A stretch of 64,000 bases of DNA from contig JACGCM010001110.1 in NCBI GenBank assembly GCA_014058105.1, forward strand, positions 372,001 to 436,000, in the 5' to 3' direction. Shown in pieces: positions 1 to 13,600 of this stretch (position 1 is the first letter of the stretch; each line of letters opens with the position of its first letter). Source of the stretch: Kingdonia uniflora. Its lineage: Eukaryota > Streptophyta > Magnoliopsida > Ranunculales > Circaeasteraceae. The position numbers and the translations under genes were made by a program. The notes under the pieces were generated by a model. That model was not told the origin of the DNA. It saw nothing but the letters and a program-made list of their open reading frames with translations, and did not search any database.

Positions 1-582
1 TATAATCATATCCAACCGGGTTCCTCTGTACTTTAATTATAGATCCGATTCCATTACATGTGGTTTTTAATTAGATCAAGTTTAGGATCAAAGGTGACAT
101 TTTTTGCCTGCGTAGAATGTGTCTTATATGCATGTGAAGAAGAAGCCAGAACATCTCTGGGGAATGGTATGTGACACTTTCATTCGTCACACTGAACCAT
201 AAACACACATAGGTATTGCCCTTCACTTTACACTGAACCTTAAACACACATAGGTATTGCCCTTCAATGAATCTAGCACAAATATATGCCTGATATGTGA
301 TTATGTTCATTAGATTTGAGCCAATATCTACATACATTAGATTTTATGTAAATGTATATTGGTGAATGAATTTATTGAAGCCTTGAAGGTGGTCTCGGAC
401 TAATTACATTGTTTTGTAGAAAGGTATGAAATTAGGAGTAGTATTAGACTTTCAATTCCTGCAGGTTTGAGCTTTATATCCAAGTTTTGAGCTTTGAGGG
501 CTCATCTTTTTTATAACGTACTCATTATCTACTGCTCAATTGCTTATTAATTAATTAGTTACTCATTTCATTGAATTTGCAG
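1..582 (+). other. Intron or upstream part of the PTM-like gene, no exon seen
   Basis: No reading frame resembling the expected upstream PTM exon is visible here. The stretch ends in a pyrimidine-rich tract and an AG at 581-582, which is the acceptor of the first visible exon. It therefore reads as the 3' part of an intron. It contains a 41-bp tandem duplication, listed separately. Confidence 0.6.
190..266. repeat. 41-bp tandem duplication
   Basis: Two copies starting CACTGAACC at 190 and 231 are nearly identical through GGTATTGCCCTTCA. It lies in intronic DNA. Confidence 0.8.
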
Positions 583-1693
583 GTCTGATTCCTGTGAGCC
601 TGAATCAACTTACCACTATTACAACAGGAGTGATTTGAGCACTGTTATTGAAGTTCTCCGGTCATCTGGTACCTCTTATGCTGGAATATTAAATGTAATC
701 TCTATGAACTGGGACTTTCCTGTTGATTTACCCCTCGGAAAATGTCTCCCCGGCGTTCAGATTAACAATGAATACAAAGAGTTGGGCGGCGGCGTTCATG
801 TTTCTACTACTAGCTTGCCGTTTGTAGCTATCCCACCTTCAGAGATGATTGAAATAGAAGATGAGGCCAAATCACATAAAACTTCCAATATCACTGAAGA
901 TGTTGGCCATAAGCACTGTAAAATTTCAACTTTTGTTAGTAGAAATGGTTCTATAACCATTGACCAGTTTGTGGATGGGTCATGCAACTTTTCTAGCTCT
1001 GGAGGCTTTGCTGAAACTTCAAGCAAGGCGGAAAGTCTTGAAGAAGCTCATTTATTAGTTGGACTCTGTTCTCAGAAACCTACTGAATCTGATGTCAAAC
1101 TAGAAAATAATATAGGAGCTACAGTTTTGAGCCACACCTCAACAGTATTAAACTCCTTAATAGGAACAGCAGCTGAAACGCAATTTGATTCTGGTGATTA
1201 TGTGAACTATTATACTTTCGGCCAGACTGCTGCATTTGTGGTCGAAGAATTAATGAATAAATCATCAAAGAGCATAGCTGAAGAGTCCAAAAGGTCTGAT
1301 CAGGAGATAATTACGGTGCAGGTGATGGCCATTTCTAAGAGTACGACAAAGTTTTGTTGGTTAAATACTCAAACTCCAGATAAGGATGCACGAAATGAAA
1401 ATTGTGGATGGTGTTTTTCTTGTAGAACTCTCGATGAAAGTGGGGATTGCTTGTTTAACATGACCAACATTAAGCCTTCTGCTGAAGGTCTGAAAAGTGG
1501 GGTAATTGGTCTTCGTTCCAAAAGAAATAGTGAAAACCATCTTCATAGCGTCATTGATCATATTCTCTTCATTGAAGAGCGTATTTCGGGACTTCTGTCT
1601 GGTCCATGGCATAGTCCATATTATAGTAAACATTGGCGTAAAGGGGCTCTCAAGTCAGCTGATGCTGCATCATTGAAATGTCATCTACTTACA
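583..1693 (+). CDS. PTM: PTM-like exon a (first in window)
   Basis: It follows the acceptor AG at 581-582; base 583 is the last base of a codon split by the intron. The frame opens with SDSCEPESTYHYYNRSDL, the stretch that in PTM proteins leads into the helical repeat region. Near its end it carries ENCGWCFSCRT (C-x2-C-x2-C, zinc-binding style) and YYSKHWRKGAL. The donor is CA/GTAAGT at 1694, phase 0. No start codon is needed here because the exon is internal. Confidence 0.85.
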
Positions 1694-4600
1694 GTAAGTT
1701 ATCTTGTATATAGCACTTATAAGTTGTAGTGCAAATCAATTTACACTTTTTGTGATTGTTGTCAATATCTCTACAGTTAGAGTCAAATTTGCGTCGAATT
1801 GCACTTTCAGCAGAGTGGTTCAAACAAGTGGATTCTGATGTTACACTGGGCTCAGCTTTTCATATAATTACTAGTTCAGTTCAGATGTCTTCTTCAAAGC
1901 TTAGGTCTAGTAAAAAACGAGCCAGACTTCCAGATTCTCAGTCCAGTTCTGCTTCAAAAGCTGCCAAGGCATCAGAAATATTCTGGTGGCGGGGTGGAAA
2001 GCTTTCACGTCAATTATTCAACTGGAAGATCTTGCCTCGGTCTTTGGCTTCAAGGGGTGCCCGGCAAGGTGAACTTTTTTTTTAATTCTGTTTTTTATTT
2101 TTTATTTTTTTTCTGGCATTATATTGGAGCATAATTGTGGCTTGTGAATACTGTTTCTGAATGTCTTGGTATAAATTTTGCAGCTGGGTGTAGAAAGATA
2201 CCAGGTATATTTTATCCCGATAACTTGGAGTATGCTAGAAGAAGCAAATATGTTGCTTGGAGAGCTGCTGTTGAGATGTCAACAAATACGGAACAGCTCG
2301 CTTGCCAGGTAATAATTGCTTATCCCATTGATCTCAGTCACTGGCTATATAATTCAGAAATTCTTGATCTATTAGTTTATTTATGTGTTTTCAGGTTAGA
2401 GAGCTTGATTTAAATATCAGGTGGGACACGCTTGAAAATATGCAAGTTGTCTCTCACTTGAGCAAGGAAGCTAGAAACATTATGAGGCTATTCAAGAAGG
2501 TTACTATCCGGAGGAAGTGCGTGGAGGGAGAAATTGTGAAGTATCTTCTTGATTTTGGAAAAAGAAAGACTATTCCTGATATAGTCAACCAAAATGGTGT
2601 CATGCTTGAAGTATCAGCCAGTGAAAGAAAGAAATATTGGTTAGATGAAGCTCACGTTCCTTTGCATATCTTGAAGGCTTATGAAGAGAAAAAACAAATT
2701 CAAAGGTCCAATAAGTCCAATGCTGTTGTCATTGATTGGGGTGGTGGCATAATAAAGAGAAAGCCATCCAAGAAAAGGGGGCTCTTGCACCTTCTATCAA
2801 AAGGACAAAAATCTGAGTTCTACCAGTGTGGGCATTGTAAGAAAGATGTGCTGGTCAGGTACTAAATCTCCAATCTTGTACCTTCATCCAGATATGGATC
2901 ATGAATATCTTATTGCACCATAGGATGCTTTATAGGTATTAATGCCATCTTTGATAAGTTGCGCTAGTCATGGTCTTTATTCATCTTGCGAGATTGTTCA
3001 CCATGATGTCTTTAGTTCACTTAAACAAATTCAGTTGTTTATCCTATGAGTTGACATCTATCAGTCATTTGAAATGAACTTTCATAGTTGATGTTGTTTA
3101 TGATATGATGTCATCTTGGTCAACTCCCATGATGTAGATCATATTTCGGGTCAAGTTTGCATAATGTTATGATTAATTTGCCTGATGGAGCAGTGTGCCT
3201 TCATTTGTAATGCATGAATTTGTTCATGACTTTATGTTCATGCCTAGCTTTAGATTCTCTTAATTGCGCCTCCAGGGACTCGTTTCAGGTTGCCTTAGGT
3301 AAGTCTTCTCCCTCCTTTGAGTCCTAATTAGTTAGGAACTGCTCCTAGCTAAGTGCCCTCTTGAAGGGACCTGATACCTTTGGTTTCTTCAGTCCTTTTA
3401 TGGTTTGGGCCCTTTGGATCTTCCTTGAAATTATTTTCATTTAGTTAATAAATTATGCTTTTGTGCCTTAAAAAAAAAAAAAAAAAAAATTCTATAGAAA
3501 GGAAATGACAATCTATATCCATATAGAGTTTAACTAGAGAAAGAGAGCACAAGTTGTTCTAGTCTAATACTATAACAGTTCAACGGCGTACACCGTAAAC
3601 CTGGCGCTTCATATTCTCTCACACTTGACCTGTACTGTTTAACATAATCTCTCAAGCTGGAATATGCAGAATATATATTTCACAGTCTGGAATACTTACA
3701 GACCATACACTTGCCCTCTAACATAAAATTCAATTAACAATGAAACTTTAATCCCGTCTTCAATAAGGAAAATGAGTTTTATAACAAACTGGGAACTCGA
3801 GCCTTCAACTTATTTGTATACTTATTCTCTATGACCCTTCTCTGGAAAAAAAACTTTATTTACACATGAAAACTCACATAACCAATCTTCATATGAAGAC
3901 TCGCACAACCAATCCTCATTCGCAACATTTCTTCTCTTTGAGCTTCCTTAACAATGTATGAGCTCTGGCAACCGTAGCCTTCATTCTCTAGCAAGATCAG
4001 GCCGATTCTACAATTTTTTTTTGGTCCCACTGGTAACCTGACAAGTGAATTGATCCTGGTATTTTATTTGGATATCATTTGTTCCTTTTATGTGGTGCAT
4101 CAACTATGATGATATTGTTGGAGATATTGGCTGGGTAATGAATGCGAGGCATATGAAGTACTGTATCAATTCTGTTATTAATAGTGGGTAGTTTTTTGTT
4201 TTTTTTGTTTGAGGAAGCGAAAATAGTTTATTGAAGATCAGATGGCAAAAAAAGAAGATAAAAACCTATACTAATCTCCAATCTTCACGTCCGATCCTTA
4301 ATAACTAAATCTTTCTACTGTCACAAAACCTCTTTCATGAATATTTGGTAGTTACTACTGGATATAGTTTTCAATTTGACTCTCCATGTTCCCATGTTTT
4401 AGTAAATGGCTCACTTGTTACCTTTATTTGAGGTCATTGTGCTTCGTTTAATGGCATACTCTAAATTTATCTGATTTTCAAGTGATAACTCCTCATTCTT
4501 GGTAAATGCAGGTAGGCTTTGAATTATCAGTAAATATCTCAGTTTGCTTATTGTCAGTTATGGAAGTAAATTATCGCGAGATATTTAAATCAGTGTCCCA

Positions 4601-7600
4601 TCTAGTGTGTCTTATTATGTTATTGACGTTATTTTTCTTTCCTTAATTGACAGGGATGCTGTAAGTTGCGAGGATTGTAATTGTGAGTATCTCATATTTT
4701 TCCTATCTTTTGGAATGTTGTTCCAGATTTCTAGTTTTTCTCAGTCTCGTGACATGATTTATTATTAATGATACTGGTGGTATGCGTCACAATGCAGGTT
4801 TCAATAAGAACAATATTTACGTTTTATTTAGTACTAAACATTCATTATTCATTTTTCTTTTTACTATATATAGAGGTAGGTACCGCATTACATGACTGAA
4901 TACAAAATTTCAGAATGTGCCCAAGAAGTCTAATAAAATTTGGAGTTTAAATCTAATGATTTGCTTTTATTAGCATCCTCATCTAATTTGTTGCAAAGTT
5001 CATGATGAAAAGAGGTAGGGGTTACAATCATTTAAAATTATGTAAAAGGAAGCTAAATGATCAAAACATATGTTTGCTTTCTTATACATATTGTAAATAT
5101 CAAACAAATAAAACAATTTCTGCATTGTTCTTATCTTGGATCATGAAGTTACATTGTCACGGAGGAGTTTCATTAATTTATTTATTTTTTGATACAGGTA
5201 AAATTTATCGATATGGAAAAAAGATTACAAAAACAAAATTGCGGATAAAAAAGCACAAAACATAGAAAAAGAAGGCATGTTCCAAGGTAACAAAAACATC
5301 TTGGACCTTCTAGGATGACTTATTTCCACCTAGCCACAAGAAAATCGAAGAACACCCTTTTCATATCAACCGCCACTTTACTCCAAGAAAACAAGAGATT
5401 TTATCTTTCGTTTGTTCTTTTTACTTCATTTTTCGTTTGTTATTTTTACTTTATTTTCCTTGCAATAACTTTCTTTTTTGTTCTTTTTCTTCGAATTTTC
5501 ACGTGTTTTTTTCGAGTCAAATCACCCAAGTAACCGTAAAAAGGACAAACTGCCACATATTCTTACCATGTCTAGAAAGATCATTCAAGTTCCATTTAGA
5601 CAAGATGATTATAATACTACTAGGATGAGACCAGGTAAAACAACCTTTAATAAAGAAATAAGTCAAAAAATTTCTTGTGAAAAGGAATGTAAAAATATGG
5701 TAAGTGGATTCTCCATCACGCTTACACATGGAACAATAACTCGTAACTAGATACTTGCCTTTGTGTAAATTATCAATTATTAATACCCTATCTAAGTAGG
5801 CATTCCAAGCAAAAAATGCCACATGAGCTGGAAGTTACCCAAATTTTATTTATTCGAAATATGTGCTTGAACTTGGGGTTGGGCTCAAAAGAAACTTTGT
5901 TGCAATCCGCCCAAATTCTATTATCCTCGACCCTTGCATGAGTGTGCCGAGAGAGGATGTCAATGCAGCCAACTTGTGATCATTGAGACGACTTCTAAAG
6001 CCCGAATTCAATGAAAAACCTATATGATTTATACCCGTCATTTTTTGAACAATGAACTCGTGATGATCTGAAACATTAAACAAGGATGAATAACATTTAA
6101 GCGAGGAATCAAGTAACCAACGGTCTTCCCCAAATCACACTATTATTACGTAAACTTTCAATGCGGAAGCAAGGTTGAGAAGTCTTTTATGCTAATTTTG
6201 ACCTAATTCAAGATTAGGGTTTTGATCACTAAAGACAAAACGAGAATTAGATTTTATTATCTCAAAATCAAGTATTAAACAATGGAAGTAGCCTTCCCAT
6301 CTATAGAACACAAGCGGGATTATAATTAACAACCTTAATTCTAATCTAAATAGGAAATAACTAAAATTAGGAAATCTTCCTCTTCAACCTTGTGTTTGTT
6401 AAACAAGCAAGTTACTAAATTCTACTTATTATCTCTAGCAATGGAGAAGCTTAAATCAAAATATCACAAATATAAATAACCCATAGATGGTGAGAAACGA
6501 TCATGAAAACCTATGCCAACATTATCCTATTTTTAGTTGGCCAACATTACCTATGCAAAACTTGATGACTATGGCAATTGCTTCAGAATCAATTGCAACT
6601 ATAAGAGTGATGCCTTTGGAAAGGTCAATTCTCATGCTTACCAGAATAGCTTGCATCTCATAAAATATAATGCCCCATAGAAGCTCAATAGCCTGCAAAA
6701 CTCACCATGCAATCCCCTCCACAGCTCAACAGCCTGCATAACTCACCATACAATCCCCTGGCCTTCATGACCACCTCTACTTGTTGTGCAGGATCTATGA
6801 GTGTTAAGTAACCAGTCTAGTCTGAAGGAGAAGGTTTCCAACTGCACCTTGTAGGGGAAGAGATTTTGAAGGTGGCTTTGAGGTTTCACTTTTCACAATC
6901 ATCTATATTGGCTTTGTTATCCACCACATTGCTCACACAACTTTGGGCTCTTATTTGAGTATCTTCGAGAATCTTTTTAAGAATAATCGTGCTTGGTTTG
7001 TCAGAGTTCCTGAAGATGATGTTATTCCCTTCTCTCTAAATGTGATAAACTATACAACAAAAGGCAACAAAGATAATTTTAGTCTAATTAAGGCTTGAAA
7101 TCCATTCCAATATCTCATGAATGTTTGGTGCTTCACAATTTTGTGGCATTTCTCATTAGGCTCCACATATCTCATTTGCAAGAATGCAATTGTAAGTGAT
7201 TAGCACTTTCATTTTAAGCCTTGCTCACACCGCTGACTGAGTGGGTGAGAATTTGTCTTTGACGTAACCTGTCCTGAGTGGTTATAATACCATTTGCTGC
7301 TGGCGACACTATAAAGTCATGTTTAAAAGTTGTTTTTTTCTTTTCTGAAAAGCTAGTTGCTTGTAATGTATATTGATCCCAGGACCTCTTGGTTTTCCAC
7401 CAAGCATTAGTTGGTAATGTTTGAAAGTAACACAACTATTCTAATGAGCTTTGTGCCTATTGACAAACTTCTATTGTAGGTGCCTTTCAAGTTAGTTTTA
7501 TGCGAAAAATGTGATCGCATATGAACTATGCAATTTATGTGACATAAGATTACTTCAAGTCTTATCGCAATCCAAAAATGCGACCTCTCGTAAATGTATA

Positions 7601-10600
7601 GCATATAGTCGCATATTGTCATGTTGCATTTTCTCTTGTGAGTGATAGTGATAGGTCGTGGGTCGTCACGACCATGACCTTGACGTATGTTTTCGTGACC
7701 GATCTCTTGAGTAGTTTCTTTTATTAGTTATTTTAATTTATTTTTGTTTTAGAGAATCCTCAAAATTTGGATTACTTTAGTAGTTACCTATTTTATGGGG
7801 AGTGTAGAGAGAGTTGGAGATCTATATACGGAAGATCGTAGGGTAGTAGAGAGGGGGCGTTGAGTTTTGAGAGAGAAGAGAAGCCCTAGTTGGGTTGGAG
7901 AGAAGTAATAAAGAGATCGTTAATTTTTTGTTTATTCGCTTCCGCACGTAGTAATTAACAACTTTGTACTAGAGCTAACAAGATTCTGCGGAGAATTTTT
8001 TTGCAAGGGGAAGAAAACACCAAAGAAGGTTAAGCAACCAACTCAAGGCGAACGTTTGAAGACGGTGGAAGAATCTAATGCGTTTTTAGTAGAATCCAAC
8101 AAAGAGCCTCAAGCAAATTGATGTCAAAGCAAATTGAGGCGATGATGATCGCGGTGATGTCAATGCCAACGAGAAACTCTATGTCTGATGTGGACAATAA
8201 TGAGCGAGGGACGAAGAACGGAGATTCTGGTAACCCTAGAGTGGGGTGGGGAAGAGGTGTTCCAATAGTGGGTTTTATGCGTGACGGTCGTAATGTGGGA
8301 ATTAACCTGTTAACCCAACACCGTTATCGGTCGTTGGTAGAAGAAAGAAGACGACGATTCGTGCCGTTCCAACAAAGGAAAATTTAGAGTTGGCGGACGG
8401 CGGTGATGAAACCCTTATCTCGAATTCGTTTAAAGGTTTAGATGTCGAAATCATCGACAAATTTTTGCGGACAACAACGACCATGACGTCCAAGAAATTG
8501 GGCAACAGATAGCGGGTAGTGAAGAAACGGGGCTGACTGGCCGTTCGGGGACAGTTGGGGTGATGTAGGTAAGAACGATGTGGTAAATTGGAACGTGGCG
8601 GCAGGGATACGAGGTGAGAGCAGGGCGCAGGGGAGGGAGGTAGGCGGGACCCCGTGCATCTTACGCGCGTGGAACACGTGTTGGACATGTACCAAATCAC
8701 GCAAGGCATGCCATACAAGGCTTATGGAAGGGCATGCCAAGGACGGATCACATCACACAGAGCACGAAACATGGCATATCGGGCTTGGATAAAGGCATGC
8801 CATGGCAAGGTACAGTAACTGAGGCATGCCACACGGTGCTAGTGAGCACATTGAGACCTCCACTGCTGGAGTGGGCCTTCCCTTCTTCAACACAGACCCG
8901 ACTCAGCAAGTGAGCTAGACCACCGGTTCTTCGTCAACAACTTGTTTTCCTCACATATCTTCGCTACGACACCTATTGGAGGCTCCCCAATCGTCTCCAA
9001 CCAGGATCGGCAGAGAAAGAAAGGCTACCAGTTGCCCACATGAATCTGTCCCAACAATGGCGGCGATCGATACTCCGGTCGCACTTGAGGTACCACCAAG
9101 TAGAGAAAGAGACCAACAACTCAAATAGCCCTCCGATCGCAGTGAACTTGGGAGGGACGCCGACAACACTTTCGGCTTCTCTCTTCATGCAGACAGCGCC
9201 TACCGTCTTATCGACAGTCGCAGCACCTCCAATGTCTCTCTCTGGGCCGACAATGCCCATAATTCGGACGATGCAAACGGGCGTAACAACTCAAGGGGTT
9301 GTACAACAACGAGAGTTTGTTTCGCAAGTTCAGCACAGGGATTCGAGGATTGGGTTTGGTGGTATTGACAAAAACAACAATGGATATGCAGGAAATGTTG
9401 GTGTGGGGATTGGAGAGGTAATGAACAACAGTCAGGAGGGCAACTATCCGTAGGGGCACCCCCGTATGTACTTCCTCGACCACAACTCCCTCCGACACCC
9501 CCACAGGGAGCTAGGTATGCAGGACAGGGTACTTCGCAAAGGTAATTAGCTAATGGAAGTGGTTACATGGCTGATAAAAGGTATTGGGATGAGCCTGATC
9601 AAAGATCTTACGGAGACAAATATGGGTTCCACGACAGGAGAGGTTGCGGTCATAGTAGTGTTCCAAATAACTTCGGAACATGTTCTCGCACAGACAACTA
9701 TCACCCAAATCAGGGTATTAGGGCAACTAGGTATGGACATCAACCACAGTATGGCACTCAAGGGTATGGCTACCAGGGTAATTCAGAGAATCAAGTTGTG
9801 AACATCATTATTTTTGTATTCCAAAATCTGAACTTAGACGTTAAGATTAACGTGTCTGATTTTGATGGAAATCAGATGCAAATGGTTTTATAGATTGGCT
9901 GAATAGAGTTGATAAGATGCTTATATTCAAGAAGTGCGTTGGGCAGACGACAAAAACATTGGTAGAGACGAAGCTGACGGGATATGCATTAAATTGGTGG
10001 GAACATATTCAACAGTTACAAGTATCCGGTGGTCCTGATTATATAACTGATTGGGAGGTTGTGAGGGGCAAGATGATGGCTCGATTTATTTTGAGCACCT
10101 ACGAGGAGGAAAATTTTGCCAAACTTCAAACCCTACGTCAGGTTCGGAACCAATCCGTGGATGATTACACTAGTGACTATTACATGTTGTCATATCGTGT
10201 TATCTTATCGGAGTTAGAAGCATAGAGGGTTAATCGCTTTCTTTTGGGTCTTACAAAATGCATTCAGGATGAGATGATCGTGTTCTCTCCGCAGTCCTAG
10301 TTAGAGATAGTAGAAATGGCTCGTTGGGTTAAGACCAAGTTAAAACCTTCAGGATATTCGTCTTTTGCAGTTCCGGCTACAGTAACCACGACACCTACTT
10401 TGACAACACTAACGGTGGGGACCAAGCCAGGGACAGACAATAGGCCATTTTTTACAATTACAGGAAGACAGAACATGAGGCGTGAATGTTCTAACCATGC
10501 CACTCATTTCTCAGCAGCTACATGATCATGTGGACGAGGCACTAGAGTAGTTACTTAGTCCAGAGTATGGGGACGTGGAGGTGGCAACAGTTGATCTTCC

Positions 10601-13600
10601 TTATCCTTGAATTCGTGGATGAATCGACCACGACTTAGACGCACATTTTCGTGACCGATCTCTAGAGTAGTTTCTTTTATTAGTTATTTTATTTTATTTT
10701 ATTTTTGTTCTTGAGAATCCTCAAAATTAGGAATACTCTAGTAGTGAAGATCTCCAATATATTAGGGCTGTCAATGGATCGGATTGGAGTCGGATTGATG
10801 CAAATCCGAATCCGATCCGAAACTTTATATAAGTAACATCCGAATTCAATCCAATCCGAAACTATTTTCGGAGGTCCGAATCCGAAATCCGATCCGACCA
10901 TTATTTTATTTGATGAATAAAAATGTGGATGCAATGTATATAATATATTTCTAATAGTTGTAGAACATTAACATTGATAAAATATAAATATATCGGTATA
11001 TAACTTCGGATCGGATATTTATCGGATTGGACTAGACACCATCCTAATCCAATCCGAAATTATTTTGGATGTTCCTTATTCGGATCGGATCGGATTCGGA
11101 TCGAAAAAAATGACATCCATATCCTAAAAGGGAATCAGATTTCGGATCGGATTTCGGATTATATCCAATCCATTGACAGCCCTACTATATATAGAAGATC
11201 TTAGGGTAGTAGAGAGAAGGTGTTGAGTTTTGAGAGAGAAGAGAAGCCCTAGTTGGGTTGGAGAGAGCTTGTAATCATACAGAGAAGTAATAAAGAGATT
11301 GTTAATTTTCCGTTTATTCGCTTTCGCACGTAGTAATTAACAGATACATATCATATTGCTTTTAAATGCGAGAAAAATTGAATCTCGATAAAAAGCACAA
11401 AATCGAAAAATTCTATATTATGCGAAGAAATCATATTATTATAGTATTTACTATTTGATACAATTGCGAAGTGTATAACATTAATATATGAGATGAGATG
11501 CAAGAAGTACTCAATTACCTTACTGCATGAAAAATATGAAACTGGATGCACACCGACAAGGAACTTTCATGAAGCCAACTGTTTATTAATTTCTATTGGC
11601 ATTACCTGGATTTGTTAGTTGCTACTTGGCATATTTGGACCTCTTAGTTTTTACGTCCTTTTTTGCATTTTCTAAGTTTGTTACTTGTGTTTTTGTAGTG
11701 CTTTTATTTACTTTTTAAGGAGACATTGCATTTATAGATTTACAAGCATATATCTATTGTGAATCTATGCCATTTTTGCGTATTCTGTCGCAATATTGGC
11801 AATTGCATTATTATGTATGCAGTAGCTTTTTTTCACCATTGTTCTTCTCGCATCGCAACACGCATTAAGTAATTTGGTGCCACTGCAAGCTCCCCACCCA
11901 GGGAAGGTTTCCAAATCACTCTATCTTTCTCATAATGAATAGTTGAAAATGTGGGCAGGTTGCTGGTAATGTTTTGCACACATCTAGTCACTTGATGGGG
12001 AATGCGAAACAATATTCTTCGGGTAGTCGCAGATCCTGGCATCTTCAAATTGGTTTGAGTTGTACTTAAGCTGATTAGGAAATTCGTCCACCATCAGGGC
12101 CTGTTACTTTAGTATCAGAAATTGAGAACATTGCTGCTTTAATTTCATTATCACTAACAGCTGTTGTGCGGACATATTCTTCATTCTTCACTTTGGTCCT
12201 GTACTTCAAGTTCTTAAACTGACCTCTGTCTATTGCTTCCCACTTCCCTGCCATCCCTTAAGATTTCATTTTAATAAAGCAGTTGCTTTGGCAATCTTGT
12301 CTTGGTCAGTAATTCACTCCCTCATCCATTGTAAAAATGTAGAGTTGCTAGAGTATCTTTCTCTAACTGCTTTATGGAAAAAACTGTATTGGAATTCTCC
12401 AAGTTTAACGAGTCCACCTTTGATTTTTGCCTCACGAGGTCGTCCTCTGTTCTAGCCAATTTGAAATAGTTCTTGGAAGCTCCTATTTCCTGAAATAATG
12501 GTAAGTTGCTCATCATTTGGCAAGAGTTGGAGTTTAGATTGTATTTCTTCCAGTAATTTGAGGCCTTATTTATTTATTTAGTATTAATGTTCCTAAACTT
12601 CTCCTTACTCCACTCTCTTGGACCTTCTTTAGCTCTATTTTGTTTCATCATGAGCTTTGTACATCTTGTTGCCTTCCCTTCCACTTGGTAGTCCCAATCT
12701 GCCTCAATCACCTCTTTGAATGAAATCTTCTTCTCATGCTGTCCAACTTTGAAGTTATTATTTCCCTCACTGCATGCTTGTTAGACCAGACGTAACGGCA
12801 TCTTTTATATTTTAAGATCAAATATCTTTGCCTCAGGAACTTTTGCTACTTTTCAGCTATATTGGTGCGTACATGTCTACCACCAACTTTTCTCACTATT
12901 GCTGAAGGGGCATTGAAGTCCCCCCATCAACACTCAGGGGTTCTTAATGTTCTGAGTAACATTTTTGAGGTCATTAATCCATAGTTCAATAGGCGTAGAT
13001 TATTGAGATGAGAACTGAAGACTCTTCATTACCCAAAATACAATGTATCTCTTTCTTCAACAACCAATAATAACCACATTAAGCACTTCAGGATCCCAAC
13101 ATAATATTCTTCCTTTGTTACCCAAACCTGCATTGTTGCCAGCAATAAACCGGTTTGGGTTGATGTTACTTGTATTTTTTTTTCTCATTGCACTCCCTAC
13201 CTTTAGATTCCACCAATACCAAGATAGTAGGGTTGTTATCCATGATATGTTTTTGACTGCTCTCTGTTTGATTGAGTCATTCAACCCCTTATATTCCAAG
13301 TTGCAGCACTAAAAATTTGTAACATATGTTTTCTTTAATTTTGGTACCCTCACTAAGCATTTGTATGTTTTTGGTTTCCACACTATCCCTGCTCACAGAA
13401 TCTGTTCTGGCAAGATTCTGAGTATACTTCCCAAATGAAGGAGCAACACTCTCATGAAGAATCTTGTTCTGCTTATTTTCCTTAGATTTTTGTTTTCTAT
13501 CTTCTTAAGGTACCTTTATTGCTTAGGATCTGGGTTCAATACTATCATCCTCAATCTTCTGAGAAACTTTTGAATTCTTCATCACCAGCTGTCGGCCTTT

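Larger units (their letters stand above)
7649..11342 (+). mobile_element. Non-autonomous gag-only LTR retrotransposon (Ty3/gypsy type)
   Basis: The 5' LTR is 7649-7960 (312 bp). The 3' LTR is 10608-11342 (735 bp, of which 430 bp are a MITE plus its target duplication). Both start TGA and end TAATTAACA, so TG...CA holds. Flanks are GATAG (7644-7648) and GATAC (11343-11347), a 5-bp target duplication with one change. The 2.65-kb interior has a gag-like domain but no protease, reverse transcriptase or integrase, so the element depended on others to move. It sits within the PTM-like intron, in or next to a LINE. Confidence 0.8.

Noticed and set aside
5002..5750. Plus-strand ORFs rich in Phe, Lys and Ser
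   Set aside because: Simple T-rich translations (FFVLFLRIF and similar) opposite or near a LINE fragment; no family likeness.
8302..9504. Several overlapping open frames of 70-138 codons on both strands
   Set aside because: GC-rich, low-complexity interior of the gag-only LTR element; both strands are open at once and no motif is recognisable, so most are chance frames.
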